A stretch of DNA of 64,000 bases from Rhynchopus euleeides (GCA_963210315.1 OY723293.1:248001-312000); one strand, 5' to 3'. Positions 37,813 to 48,536 are shown, numbered from the stretch's first letter. Program-made: numbers and translations. Notes: generated by a model from the sequence alone, not told the origin.

Positions 37813-38614
37813 GATGAACCCCTCTGGTTTTGCGCCCTGCTGGCTGCGGGGTGGTGGCGGTGTGGGTCTTTGTGGGGCTATTCGTATCGCATGCAGGGCA
37901 GGTATGAGTGGGACCCACTGGGTATACCCCGCGCGGATCTGTTTGCGGGTGTGCGGCAGTAGAGGTATCATCAGAGTTCGCACGGTGCGAACTACACTAA
38001 ACAGAAAGCGTAACGTGTGTGCAGAGCGAATTTCCGGGCATAAAGGCGGGAGCGACTGTCGGCGTGGGAGGGGGCCGGAGGGGGGAGGGGGGAGGGGGGA
38101 CGCAGTTTGCCTGAGCTTCGAATCAGGGTGAAGGTGACTGTGTGGTTCGTTATCTTCTGTTTTTTTTTGCCAGCCAGGGGGAGCAAGAATTTACGGTTGT
38201 TGTTGCGATGGCTGTGCGGTGGTACAGTGTGTCACCGGAACCCGACACTGACAGGTCAACCCTCGGCGGAGGGCCGGAACTGCCTGAAGCTTGGCTGGGA
38301 TGGGGCGGTGGGGTGGGGCTCACGTTCTGCCCACACCCGAAAACCGGAGGTGCCACAGTGGTGTGTGTCTCGAAAGGTGTGTGGCAGTGCCACACACACC
38401 TTTCCAGCCACCTTTACATGAGGAAACTCGAAAACCGGGTGTGGCACCCGATACATGTGAGACTCCGGATCTACACTCCAGCCTCTCAAAGTGCAGTGTA
38501 GACGGTGGCTCCCCCCGTCTGGGAAGGGGAAGGATTTCTACAGATCAGGCCTGTCGCTAACTTTTCGATTTTGGAGATTTGGTGGGTTGACGCTCCTGTT
38601 TTTGGGGGGGGGGG
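37813..38614. other. Intergenic, no gene seen
   Basis: Contains a GGGGGGA-rich block near 38070-38100 and CACACC/GGTGTG inverted motifs around 38360-38410. No supported gene. Confidence 0.55.
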
Positions 38615-40250
38615 GGATCCAGTGTTGTTAGAAACCGAGTTTTAAACATTTTAAACGTTTTAAAGTTTAAAACGCCGTTTTAAATTATTTAAAACGGGGT
38701 TTAAAACGGCAAAAACCCCTGCAAAATATAGGGGGAGACTTTTCGATTTTTTTTTCTGGAACCCAAAATTGATCGTTTTGGGCCATCTGAGGCCATCTTC
38801 GGCAAAAAAATCCAATTTTGAGGCTCCCTGGGGGTCCCAAATGGGTGAACAAATTCCCTGTGTGAAATAGCCTATTGCAGGCCTTTTGAGCATGATCAGG
38901 CAAACACAGCTGTGTGGCAGGGCTTTCTGCGAAAATTCGCCTCCTGGTGAAGTGGGCTACTTTTCACCCTCCATTCACCCTGGCCTCAACCCGTTCCTCT
39001 GCTCACCCTGACGCAAGCTCATGCCCTCATCGTTGACAATCACCCAGAAAAGATTCAGGATGGTACAGTACAGACTCGGGTGCACGAACGATCCAACGGT
39101 GGTGCCTGTTTGACTTGCTGGTGTATGGTTGATCATTGCTTGTTACGTACATGTCGCTTTCTCAGCGCCCCCGCCTTCACCGAAACCCGATGCCCAACAC
39201 GAGCGGTGTGGCGCCCGTGGTACTGACCCCTTCGGACCTTAACTCCAGCGGTAGCCGCCGGCTTTCTTCAAAGAAACTCATCGATGACGTCCCCCCAGAG
39301 TGCAGGTTCCTGCTGCCTACCCACGATCATTAGGGTGCCGAGAGAATGGCTAGGTGATCAATAATTGTCCCAAACACTAGCTTGGCAACAGCCAGAGCAA
39401 CCCCAGGTGGGGCGCAGCCGAGTGCTGCAACCATCGTTCTGACAGCAACAACATCACCTGGCTGTCTTGTTGAACACAGCCGTGATGAAGCTGGCTGCAC
39501 TTCCTGTTTGGAGTTCATCGGGATCCGTTCTGCAAAAGTGAAAGTTGGAGGCAAAGAATACATGACGAGGATGGTTACGCCTTTTGTAGGCTTCTCTCGA
39601 TCAGAGAAGTCGGGCGTCCATAGGAGAGTAAAGGGAATACAGATATGCTCCTCTCAAAGAGGGGCAGGCCAAAGGTAGGCTCCAGGTGGCAACTGGAACT
39701 GTGCAACTTTTCCAGAAGGTGCTTCCAGGACTGTCGAAGGAGCTGGTGGAGTTCGCTGGGTCCATTGCCATCCCCATCATGGTGATCCGGCCTTCAACCT
39801 GCGACTTTGTATCATGGATTCAGCTCAAAAGGGTGCACATCGAGTGATGCAAGATGAAGATTCGACACTCCAGAAATATGCTGATGTCAAACTGCATTAT
39901 TCCTGAGAACAACGGAGGGGGTGTGCCAACTGATGCCGGTGCGATTGATGCAACCCTCACCACAACGTCAGTGCCACCTATTTTCCACCAATAATGTGTC
40001 CGCTGTGACAGGAATGCAGGAATAATCACCCAGAATATGAGCTGGGGGGCCTCAGGGGGCATGGAAAAAAAAATTTGGCCGAAAAAATTTTTTTTTGGTG
40101 TGAAAACACCACAGAAACGCCCTGTTTTAACCCCCGTTTTAAACTCCGTTTTAAATTAATTTAAAACGCGTTTTAATTTAAAACATTTAAAACATTTAAA
40201 ACGTTTAAAACGTAAAGTTTTAAATGGGGGCTAACAACAATGGGGGGATC
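38615..40250. mobile_element. ~1.6-kb element with AT-rich terminal inverted repeats
   Basis: The left end (GATCCAGTG, TTGTTAG, then an array of TTTTAAAAC-like words to about 38714) is an imperfect reverse complement of the right end (about 40120-40250: TTTTAAA array, CTAACAACAATGGGGGGATC). These TTTAAA-rich ends stand out sharply from the GC-rich surroundings. The interior has short ORFs on both strands, for example minus 39563-39330, but none is recognisable as a transposase. Best read as a decayed or non-autonomous DNA transposon. Confidence 0.6.
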
Positions 40251-40359
40251 AGGGGGGAAAACACTAGGGGTCAATTATTCTCGCGCGCGCTTCGGGCGCG
40301 CTCGTGTTGTTGCCAAATTTTCCCATCGGTGGACCACGAGGTGGGCACGGTGTGAGGCG

Positions 40360-40750
40360 CTGGGTTCCTTCCGTGGTTCCTCTCCCGCTCGCGCCGTCGG
40401 GTGCCGGAGGAAACCAAAAAATGGCTTTCGGGACCATGATTTCGACGCTGCCCCCTGATATGTCACGGCCGTCAAAGCGCAAGGACTTGGTTACTAGACG
40501 GGCACGCGAGATGGGGGGTCTGGGGGGCAGGGCCCCCCAGCCGCCGGAGGCCACGGTAGTGAGCATCTGTTCACTGTGGGCGTACAGATTCTGTGTGAGT
40601 TGGCTGCGTCCTCCTGAGGCTACTGGAGTGGGTGGATTCCCTGACCCGGTGGGAATCGAATGACTTGAGTACGAGACATACGCCACAGGGGGGTCTGGGG
40701 GGCGGAGCCCCCCAGCCGCCGGAGGCCACGGTAGTGAGCATCTGTTCCTG
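40360..40750. repeat. Dispersed repeat family, copy 1 (with GGGGGGC/GCCCCCC hairpin module)
   Basis: Matches 44400-44727 over several blocks (GGTTCCTTCCGTGGTTCCTC, AAGCGCAAGGACTTGGTT, TGACTTGAGTACGAGACA). It contains two copies of a ~58-bp module, near 40514 and 40688, with GGGGTCTGGGGGGC, then GCCCCCCAGCCGCCGGAGG and CACGGTAGTGAGCATCTG. The module folds as a strong GC hairpin. Confidence 0.85.
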
Positions 40751-40767
40751 CAAAACCATACTCTCTT

Positions 40768-41035
40768 CGACGTCGACCCAGTGAAAGTGGGTTGACGCTT
40801 GGTCGACGCTTGGTGAGCGTCGACCCAGTGTAACCGGGCCAACGCTAGGTTAGCGTCGACCCAGTGTAATAAATGGGTTGACGCTTGGTCCAGGCTTGAA
40901 TGGCAACCCAGTTCCACTAGGTCGACGCTCCAAGCCTCGACCAAGCGTCAACCCAGTCCACTGGGTCGACGCTGGGTCGACGCTTTTTTATGGGGGGGGA
41001 AACCCAAAATCACTGGGTCGACGGTCGACGCTTAG
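40768..41035. repeat. GTCGAC-rich array of short inverted repeats
   Basis: Nine GTCGAC sites occur here, set in alternating orientation within the words GGGTCGACGCTTGGT and GCGTCGACCCAGTG. Pairs of units can form hairpins. No coding potential. A G run of about 20 follows at 41066. Confidence 0.85.
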
Positions 41036-42312
41036 CGACATGCCTGTCTACAGATATCATTGTGTGGGGGGGGGGGGGGGGGGAGATGGGTCGCAAAGTA
41101 GAGAAGGGAGACAGATAGTTGACCCCCCCCCTCTCAGCCCCTACCCTTCTTCTTATACTTTTGCAGGTCGTGCCCGAGCGGTAGTGCTACGATTGGCATG
41201 CATGCGATGCCATATTGAGGGGGGAGGGGGGGTGGGGGGAGCTGTAGGCAGGGCGGCGCCCGATGGTGCTGGTGGCTTCGCTTTCCTTGATGCACCCACG
41301 TGGACATGCCATCCGCGTATCTCTGACAAGCGCTGGCGGATTTTTTTTGATTTCCTTTTTTTTCACGTGGTTAGGCAGTCAAGGGAAGAGGAGCGGGAGG
41401 CGCACACGAAGCATTCAAAAAGGGCAATTTTTTTTGTCAGGTCTGTTTGGCAGCACTCCGTAATGGTTTTCCGCGGAAATTCTTCTGCCGCGGCAGCAGA
41501 GATCTCCGCGCAAATGCAATACTGATCACACGGGCCTCCCTCGCTTTTCTTCTCCCTTTCGTGCATTTGTGGTTTGGGCTAGCGAACTGGCATTGCATAG
41601 TGGTGTGCCGCCACTATGCGACACCGCCGCGATTCCACACTACATCAGAGCCGGCCCCGCGGCACGACTCCCACGACACATTTTCCCCTGACTTTAAGAC
41701 AATCCTGAGCGACGATGGCCCATCCCGCTCCATCACACAACCTCTGTCCCAGCTCGTTCAAAGTCTTGTTAAAATTGTCTTTGGCTTTGACTGCACAGTG
41801 GGCTGGGGTTTCCCAGGGACAGGAGAGGGTTTTGGCTCTCTGGGAGATTGCATACAATCCCGGGCAGGGTGGGGGGGGGGTGAAGGGCAGAGACTAAGTA
41901 AGATACAGAGAGAGAGAGGGGGGGGGAGAGAGTCGGCGTCATCCCTTCACTGCACAGATCCGGCGGGGGTGGTGCTCGATTCCCCCCCACCCCCCGTTCT
42001 TTCACCCACCCGACCTGTGCCAGTTTCGTTTTTCGCAAATAAGTAGTACTGTGCCATACAGTGTTCCCAGCAGGAATAGGTGAAACATTTTGCATCTGCA
42101 AATCAGAAAGGGGAGGGAAGGAAAAAGAGTCCGGGGTTTGTTTGTGCACACAAGCGGCAGCATGCTGTGGCCCCTGTGAAGGGCGTTGCTGTGAAATAAG
42201 TGATTTGTGTTGCTCTTTCAAAACCACACTGCGCGCGCGGGACGATCCCACTTACTCTCCTTCGCTGTGACAAGCAAGCTTCTTTGGGGAACCCCCCCCC
42301 CCCACACACACA
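41036..42312. other. No supported gene
   Basis: Holds a long G run (about 41066-41083), T runs and several weak ORFs. A minus-strand frame at 41857-41645 (AKDNFNKTLNELGQRL region) has coding-like composition but no recognised family and no clear splice partners. Confidence 0.45.
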
Positions 42313-42891
42313 CACGGTGGGATCTTGTAAATTTTACATGTAAAAATATCGATTTTTACATGTATTATACATGTATAATACTTGCATGTCAACTATTATA
42401 CATGTATAATACATGTATATGCCTGAAATATACATGTAAAATACATGTATATCAAGTAAAAATACATGTATAATACTTGCATGTCAACTATTATGCATGT
42501 ATTTTTACTTGATATACATGTATTTTACATGTATATTTCATGCATTTACATGTATTTTACATGTATAATACTTGTCATGCAAGTATTATACATGTAAAAT
42601 ACTTGCATGACAAGTAAAATACTTGCATGCAAGTAAAATACATGTAAAATACATGTAAATGCATGAAATATACATGTAAAATACATGTATATCAAGTAAA
42701 AATACATGTATAATAGTTGACATGCAAGTATTATACATGTATTTTTACTTGATATACATGTATTTTACATGTATATTTCAGGCATATACATGTATTATAC
42801 ATGTATAATAGTTGACATGCAAGTATTATACATGTATAATACATGTAAAAATCGGTATTTTTACATGTAAAATTTACAAGATCCCACCGTG
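42313..42891. repeat. 579-bp AT-rich palindrome (foldback element)
   Basis: The left end CACGGTGGGATCTTGTAAAT is the reverse complement of the right end at 42872-42891. Inside, the sequence is built almost wholly of ACATGTA, TATACATGTATA and TTGCATG words, themselves palindromic, arranged so the two halves pair along nearly the full length. Small mismatches occur (ATCGAT versus ATCGGT near the outer ends). The expected fold is one long hairpin of nearly 290 bp per arm. It is the most AT-rich block in the window. Confidence 0.95.
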
Positions 42892-44399
42892 CAACCACGG
42901 TAATCTTCTTTCTGTTTCACTTCGACACAAGACAATGTGTTGCAGCATGGCAGGACGGACACGACATAGACCACTCTTAAATGCCCTCCCGTTCTGTCCA
43001 GCACAGGTCGCGTGGAGCGACTTTTCAACTCTGATGACTACGATCTCCCCCATGCCTACACAAAAACACCTCATCCACATCTCTCCAGTACACCCCCTTG
43101 CATTTACACCGCTGAACAGCCCTGGGGGCAATGGGGACACGCACTGTCCCCACCCCCACCCCACCCCGCCCTACCAGAGACGGTGCCTTCCAGCAGCCAC
43201 CCTCGATACAGCCTGAGGGAGGTTCTGACCCCGCCTCCCGAGTGCGGGTGAACTGCACTCGCCGGTGTTGATTCCTCCTTGTATTCTGCCGGATGTGTAT
43301 TTTCTGGCCATTGGAGGACTTGAAACACAGGCCCCCACCCTACTATCCCACGCACGGACGAAAGAGCAAATAAGCGGCATCCTTGCAACAAAGGGCCATC
43401 GCATGTGGAGTCACGCATTATAGCATCCACCCTCACACGGAACCACCACAGGGCGTGGTGTGGCCTGGCAGGGGCTCGGCCACAGCGACACAAGCCCTGC
43501 CCAAAGGAATACCTCAAGTAGGCCCAAACGGAGAACGGCACAAGAAACTTATCCCGATGGCGATATAGGATGGACCGGAACGGATTCGGCGATACAATCG
43601 GGGGGATGGAGACGGGATGGGATGGCAGGCAAGTTTGTGTGTCTTTTTTCCCCCTGGCGAGAGGGGGGTGGGTGCGCCGGGGAAAAAAATACGGCGGTTG
43701 CTCCCCCAGCGATTCCAACAAGTGTATGTATAAACCTTGCCAGGGCAGAGGACAGGCACGAAAGGACCGACCCCCTCCGAAAAAAAAAAGAAGGGTGATA
43801 GGCCTCCACCCTCTGCGCCAACGGGAGATACGCAAGGTGATGTATTGCGTGATATCCCAGTGCAGCCCTCGCAGCCTGGTGCCCCCAGCCGGCGAGGCCC
43901 TTATCGGTGCCGTGCCCCGTGTATGCAAGTGTGTAACCATGGTGCCCACACCCGCGCTGCCACCTGATACAAAAGCGAAAGTGCTTATTCCGGGGGGAGG
44001 GATCACGCCCACAGGAGACAGAATAGGACATGCAACCCCGGTTCAGGGGCGAAAGAATAACACATAGCCCCCCTCAGCGAGAAAGGAGAACCAGGCAAAA
44101 AAAAACCGAGGGGCGGGTGATGGGGTGTGGGGGGAGAGGGGAAATTTGTTTGTGCGCACTTTGCAGTATTGCTGTTCTGTTTTTTTGAGGGGGGGAATCA
44201 GGGGTTTTTCTAGGATTCAGATTTTTCGAAACGGGGGGGGTCAGTCGTGTTTTTTGCCTCGAAAATTTTTTTCACCGTGGGGAGAACGCTCGGGCGCTTC
44301 GCGCCCTCGCTGCCAACGTGACCCCCAGCAGTCGCACCCGGCTGTTGCGACATGTGCCCTTGTGTCGTCACATCCCCATTCCCTGGAGTCATGTACCGA
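42892..44399. other. No supported gene
   Basis: One long minus frame (44012-43104) is open but Gly/Arg/Pro/His-rich, unlike the real proteins here. G or A homopolymers occur at 43782-43790 and 44097-44105. CGAAAATTTTTTTC at about 44262 precedes the repeat that follows. Confidence 0.5.
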
Positions 44400-44727
44400 A
44401 TGGGTTCCTTCCATGGTTCCTCTCCCGCTCGCGCCATCCTCAGGTATACCCCCTGATATGCCACAGCCAGAAGCGCAAGGACTTGGTTCCTAGACGGGCA
44501 CACGCGAGCTGGGGGGTCTGGGGGGCAGAGCCCCCCAGCCGCCGGAGGCCACGGTAGTGAACATCTGTTCATTGTGGGCGTAGATTCTGTGCGTCCTCCT
44601 GAGGCTACCGGAGTGGTTGAATTCTGATGGGAATCGCATGACTTGAGTACGAGACACACGCCACAAGGGGGGTCTGGGGGGCGGAGCCCCCCAGCCGCCG
44701 GAGGCCGCGGTAGTGAACGTCTGGCTC
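44400..44727. repeat. Dispersed repeat family, copy 2
   Basis: A shortened, diverged copy of 40360-40750 in the same orientation, also carrying two hairpin modules (near 44513 and 44670). Deletions in this copy remove about 60 bp relative to copy 1. Confidence 0.85.
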
Positions 44728-45035
44728 TTGGCTGGACTCATCTTCATCCCCCACTAGAAACACGCCTGCCTGTGGTCACGGAAAATGTGAAAAAACTGAC
44801 CCAAAAACTGACCCCCCCCGGGGGGTGCAGAATTTTCGGGAAAATCTCGGGGGGGGTCATTGACCCCCCCCCGACCCCCCTGGAAAAACCCCTGGGGGGG
44901 ATAACGTACGATGCCCTGCACGCTGCCACAACAGCCTACTGCTTACTGCCACAGCAAGATTGTTTGCCGTAAACCCCCCCCCCCCAATTTTCGCCGAGCG
45001 CACGCTCCTGCGCCAAAGGCTGTGGAAAGCCCCTC
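44728..45035. other. Short intergenic block with G/C-run inverted motifs
   Basis: Contains ACTGACCCCCCC, GGGGGGGGTCATTGACCCCC and CCCCTGGGGGG in close succession, able to form hairpins. No coding evidence. Confidence 0.5.
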
Positions 45036-45152
45036 TGTGAAAGTGGCATGAATGCGTGATTATTATCAAGCACCAGCCGTGCGATTTCCCTCTTCGTTGA
45101 TTCGCGGCTTCGCTGCATCTCGTCCCTCGTAAGTGGGCAATATGAAATAGAA
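45036..45152. repeat. Dispersed repeat shared with 55660-55765, copy 1
   Basis: Blocks GTGGCATGAA, CGATTTCC, TCTTCGTTGATTCGCGGC and TCGTCCCTCGTAA align with the second copy at about three-quarters identity by eye. On the minus strand it is open (TRDEMQRSRESTKREIARL); copy 2 is not open in that frame. Function unknown. Confidence 0.65.
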
Positions 45153-45168
45153 ACAACACTTGCATTTG

Positions 45169-45762
45169 TCACCGCCTCGCCCTGCTAGTCGACCTCCCCT
45201 TCATCGCTGCTGCTGTGGGCGGAGACACGGCGCGAGCACCACCCTGCGGGCACACGGGAGAGGTACACCACAGCCTCGCATCCCCTTCATTCTGATAGGT
45301 CACCGGTGACACGGGGGGCCGGGCCTCGGCAGCCTTCCTCCTGTGGGACGAAGCCGATGCGTTGGCAAGCACCTGGGCCTCCTGCACAGAGGATACTGGC
45401 CGGTAGCCGTGGAACACGCCTGTGCCCCAGTAGTACCCACGCATGAAAGGCGGCGGTTGCTTCTTCTCCCGCTTCCCGCCGGAGAAGGTCAGCCGGATGG
45501 ACGGCGTTTTCCCGATAGCAGCCATTGCCTCTGTCAGGTTCTCCCTCACGCTTATCACCTGGTCGTCAATACATATCAAACGCCTTCCAAGCATGCGCCC
45601 GATGCCTGCTCTGTGCGCTGGAGACCCCTCTTGAACCTGGACTGTCATGCACTCTTCGTCCATCCACAGCCCGAGGCTCTCCTTCGGCCGCCGCCTCACG
45701 ATGATCTCCTCACCCTCCCAACCGAGCGGGGGGTACGGCGGGTCATAGAGATCGTCCACCAT
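45169..45762 (-). CDS. PDZ-domain protein
   Basis: A single-exon frame of 197 aa from an ATG just upstream of acidic and aromatic residues (MVDDLYDPPYPPLGW). Residues about 20-95 show a PDZ fold: the carboxylate-binding loop is ESLGLWM (in place of GLGF), followed by VQVQEGSPAHRAG, MLGRRLICIDDQVI and TPSIRLTF. The rest is basic and Ser/Ala/Pro-rich. PDZ domains bind protein C-termini, so this is probably a small scaffold or adaptor; partners cannot be told. The last ~30 codons are low-complexity, and a downstream exon is not excluded. The upstream region holds a GTAGAGG triplet repeat and (GT)15. Confidence 0.8.
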   Translation of the reverse strand: MVDDLYDPPYPPLGWEGEEIIVRRRPKESLGLWMDEECMTVQVQEGSPAHRAGIGRMLGRRLICIDDQVISVRENLTEAMAAIGKTPSIRLTFSGGKREKKQPPPFMRGYYWGTGVFHGYRPVSSVQEAQVLANASASSHRRKAAEARPPVSPVTYQNEGDARLWCTSPVCPQGGARAVSPPTAAAMKGRSTSRARR

Positions 45763-45881
45763 CCTGCCTCAGAGGGGCCCTCCGGCCCGTCGAGGGTAGA
45801 GGGTAGAGGGTAGAGGTGGTGTGTACGGGTGGTGCAATGCTCACGTGCAGCGCGCGGCGGGTGTCGGAGGGGAGGAAGAGG

Positions 45882-45884
<3 letters not shown>

Positions 45885-45914
<30 letters not shown>
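45885..45914 (+). repeat. (GT)15 microsatellite
   Basis: Perfect GT dinucleotide run about 120 bp upstream of the PDZ gene start, placed like the GGGGT tracts ahead of other genes. Confidence 0.98.
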
Positions 45915-45918
<4 letters not shown>

Positions 45919-46017
45919 CTAACAACATACAAGTGGCAATCCCCCCACGGCAGTGCCGGTCACAGCATGGTGTGGCGTCTGCGAATGTAAAAGGGGTGAG
46001 GTGGGGGGGGGGGGGGG

Positions 46018-46075
46018 TAGTGAAATCGAATTTGAAGGGAGCACAAGAATGATCACCCTTCACTCGTTATGCAGG
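46018..46075. repeat. Short dispersed repeat shared with 62929-62985, copy 1
   Basis: The core GAATGATCACCCTTCACTCG, then TTATGCAGG, is preceded by GAAATCGAATTTGAAGGGAG. Both copies are flanked on each side by G runs of about 10 or more. Confidence 0.85.
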
Positions 46076-46591
46076 AGGGGGGGGGGGGGGGCTGTGTGTT
46101 TGCGCAAACCTGAAAGCGGATGGGGTGGGTTGGCAGGGGGTGGCTTGCGTGAAGTGCGAAGTGCTCGCAAATGATCCGCGCACAGAAGAGATTTTCCTGA
46201 GTGTTTCCTTGGCCACGAAGCTGGCAAAACAAAAGCGTGGAAATAAAGGGGCGGGGCTGCAACCTACGCTCCGATGTGTTTGTGATGTGGATGTTGAAAC
46301 CGGCGAAAAAAAAAGGCGGTAAACAGGTTGCCATGCTCAGTGACACAACAACAGCTCCACGACACGGCAGAACAAATCTGGTGGGCGATAGGGTGGGGGC
46401 CTCCAACACGGCGGTGCATACTAACGGTTCACAGCAATGGGAGCAGGAGGTGATGCTTGTTGGGATGGGCCTTCATCGCTTGCGAGAACACCCTGCAAAG
46501 GCAAACGCGGGTTAAGAGGGGGCCATGGTCAGGCGCGCCCCACTAAAGGAGAGATGCCGAAAGGGCATCATGGTGCCCCTGACGACCCCAT

Positions 46592-46617
46592 ATTGCGTAG
46601 TTTGTGCGTAGTGAAAA
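46592..46617 (+). repeat. 26-bp direct repeat, left copy
   Basis: ATTGCGTAGTTTGTGCGTAG followed by TGAAAA, identical to 47525-47550. The left copy is followed by G12-TCTC and the right copy is preceded by GAGA-C10, so the pair brackets an inverted-repeat-ended segment carrying a gene fragment. Confidence 0.9.
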
Positions 46618-46664
46618 GGGGGGGGGGGGTCTCATTTTTTGATTTACTCAGCCATTCTCTGTCT

Positions 46665-47284
46665 CTATGCCGGGACCCCAAACTCAAGGAGTTCTTGCTG
46701 TTCCGGGGTCAGTGAGGGTGCAGGCGCTTCAGGTGCTGCAGGTGCTGCAGGTTCTTCAGGTGCTGCAGCGCTGGCAGCCTTCGGTGCGGGTTTCGACGCA
46801 GTCTTTGCAGGTCTCTTTGGGGGTGCCCTTTGGCGCGGTGCCTGCTTCAGCTCGTCGGGTGGAAGCATCAACGCATCATTAAGCGGTGCCTGCTTCAGCT
46901 CCTCCGGGTGGAAGCGTCAACGCATCATTAAGGAAGAAGGAAGCACAGTTGCTACGCTTTTTTGCAGCTGCAGGAAACGACACCATACCCAACAACAATC
47001 CCCAGACCGTCGAGGGAGAGTGGGCGCCTGGATCCCGTGACACAGATCTCTAGTGCCGTTGTGATCCCCTCGGATAACGTCTCCTGGACGTTGTCAGCGG
47101 AGGTTGCCTGTGTGGCGGTGACCTCCGTATACCCCGCGGGATCCAGTGCCAGTAGCGCCTTCTTCAGCTTTTCGTCGACCCCTCGGCCGACGCTCTCCTT
47201 GATGTCAAGGGCCACCTTCAGGGTGGCACCTCGCAGCGCCCTGAAGGCTGTGATCGTATCATCATTCACAATCTCGAGGGTGTT
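46665..47284 (-). pseudogene. Unidentified gene fragment with internal 49-bp duplication and frameshift
   Basis: Minus frame 47284-46989 is clearly coding-like (NDDTITAFRALRGATLKVAL and GVDEKLKKALLALDPAGY) and ends at a local-type donor, GTATGG. The likely acceptor GCGTAG at 46952 gives a 37-nt intron and continues NCASFFLNDALTLPP. That block is then duplicated: the first copy carries one extra base, shifting the frame to a TAA. The second copy runs in frame through a Lys/Ala/Pro-rich tail to TGA at 46665. Upstream of 47284 there is an AG but no start codon or exon I can support. So this is a 5'-truncated, frameshifted fragment, or a gene with exons I cannot see. No family recognised. Confidence 0.55.
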
Positions 47285-47524
47285 CTACGCGGCTCCTGGA
47301 ACTCACTTCCTTCTCAGGTGTTTCTGGGCATGGGGCAACCTTGCCCAGGTGTTTCTGGAGTCCCGCCCCACATGTCGTGCGTTCTTTCGTACGGTGTATA
47401 GTGAGTTCTGGCAATAATTTTTTGCTCGGTCAGCGCAGTGCCTCCAGTCCTGTCTCAGTAGCCACACAGAAAGGGGGACCAAAAAAAACTGGGGGGGGAC
47501 CAAAAAGCGAGACCCCCCCCCCAG

Positions 47525-47550
47525 ATTGCGTAGTTTGTGCGTAGTGAAAA
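47525..47550 (+). repeat. 26-bp direct repeat, right copy
   Basis: Identical to 46592-46617 (see that entry). It follows ACCAAAAAGCGAGA and a C10 run, the inverted counterpart of the left end G12-TCTC-ATTTTTTG. Confidence 0.9.
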
Positions 47551-47730
47551 AGGGGTAAATCAGGGGCACCAGCATCTTGGTCTGAATCTTTCGTGATCTG
47601 CGGTCTCCCACAGATGAGGATCAGTCCTCTGTAGCGATCTTGGGCTTTAGATACTGTGTATCTGGACACATGGATATTATGCGTTGAAAGAAAGGTGGTC
47701 CAACAGGGGCCTTCTGATCTGAAGATTGTT

Positions 47731-47987
47731 TTATTCTCATGGTCAACTCCAGCTTTGTGTCTCAGATCGAGCGATCCTCAACACCTTTTACACAATACTG
47801 TTCTGACATCTTCGATACACACCAACACCTTTCTTTGATACATATCCTTAGCATCACAACACCTGAGACCTCGACTGCGATGGGATATATCGAGCAGCCA
47901 GGCGGTTCTAGTTTGTCGCTAGTTACCCGCCTGACTCGATCGACATTGAGGACATGCAGGTGGCCCATTGAGAAGACTTGTCATCCC
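47731..47987 (+). repeat. 257-bp direct repeat, copy 1
   Basis: Appears identical to 48537-48793, 806 bp downstream. It starts TTATTCTCATGGTCAACTCC and ends GAAGACTTGTCATCCC. It has an open frame on each strand but no recognised protein. It diverges abruptly into unrelated sequence on both sides. Confidence 0.95.
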
Positions 47988-48380
47988 GGGGGAGGGCGGT
48001 GGGAAAACCTGCGTTGCCGTCTCCTCGCAACGCCTTGTTACTTGTCTTGACAATGGATTGGTGATGATTGTATTGGTGCCTGTTTTTTGTTGCAAGTATC
48101 AAGTATCTGTCATGTGGTGTTCATGTTCGATTGAGGTGGACACCGGTGGGGGGGACAAAGCCTGTCAAGGTTCATGGGAACATAGGGCATCGCAAGTGCG
48201 TCAGTACCCTGATATTCGCGTGGAATTCCTTCGGAACCTGCACAACATAACCACTCCCGAGTCCGCTGACCCTCAGGGGGTGAGATCGTCGTGACCACAA
48301 GACCGCAGTAAGGATTGATCAGACAGTTGTTGACGTCAACACTAAATGAGGTTGGAGCGTTCTACAGGGTGGGCGGGGGG

Positions 48381-48536
48381 GGGAGAAAAAATATTTGGTT
48401 CTGTACCGAAGTACGTTGATCGAACCAAATGCGGGTTCTCCAACCCGTTTGTGGAGGTTGACTAACCGATAATAAAAGTGCCTTCAATTCGGCTTTCCCT
48501 TTACATTACATGAGGGTGCCTCATTGAAAGCGTCCT
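48381..48536 (+). repeat. ~156-bp repeat unit shared with 55361-55517, copy 1
   Basis: Near-identical to the second copy, 7 kb away (a C/T difference near the TTTACATTA word). It contains short self-complementary words: GGTTC/GAACC around GTAC/GTAC, GGTTCTCCAACC and GGTTGACTAACC. Copy 1 runs directly into the second 257-bp repeat; copy 2 does not. Confidence 0.95.

Noticed and set aside
41645-41857. Minus-strand frame with coding-like stretch NFNKTLNELGQRL
   Set aside because: Only about 70 residues, no family and no convincing splice partners; not enough to call a gene.
43104-44012. 302-aa minus-strand ORF
   Set aside because: Composition is low-complexity (Gly/Arg/Pro/Ser) and spans homopolymers; no domain, start context or splice signals like those of the real genes.
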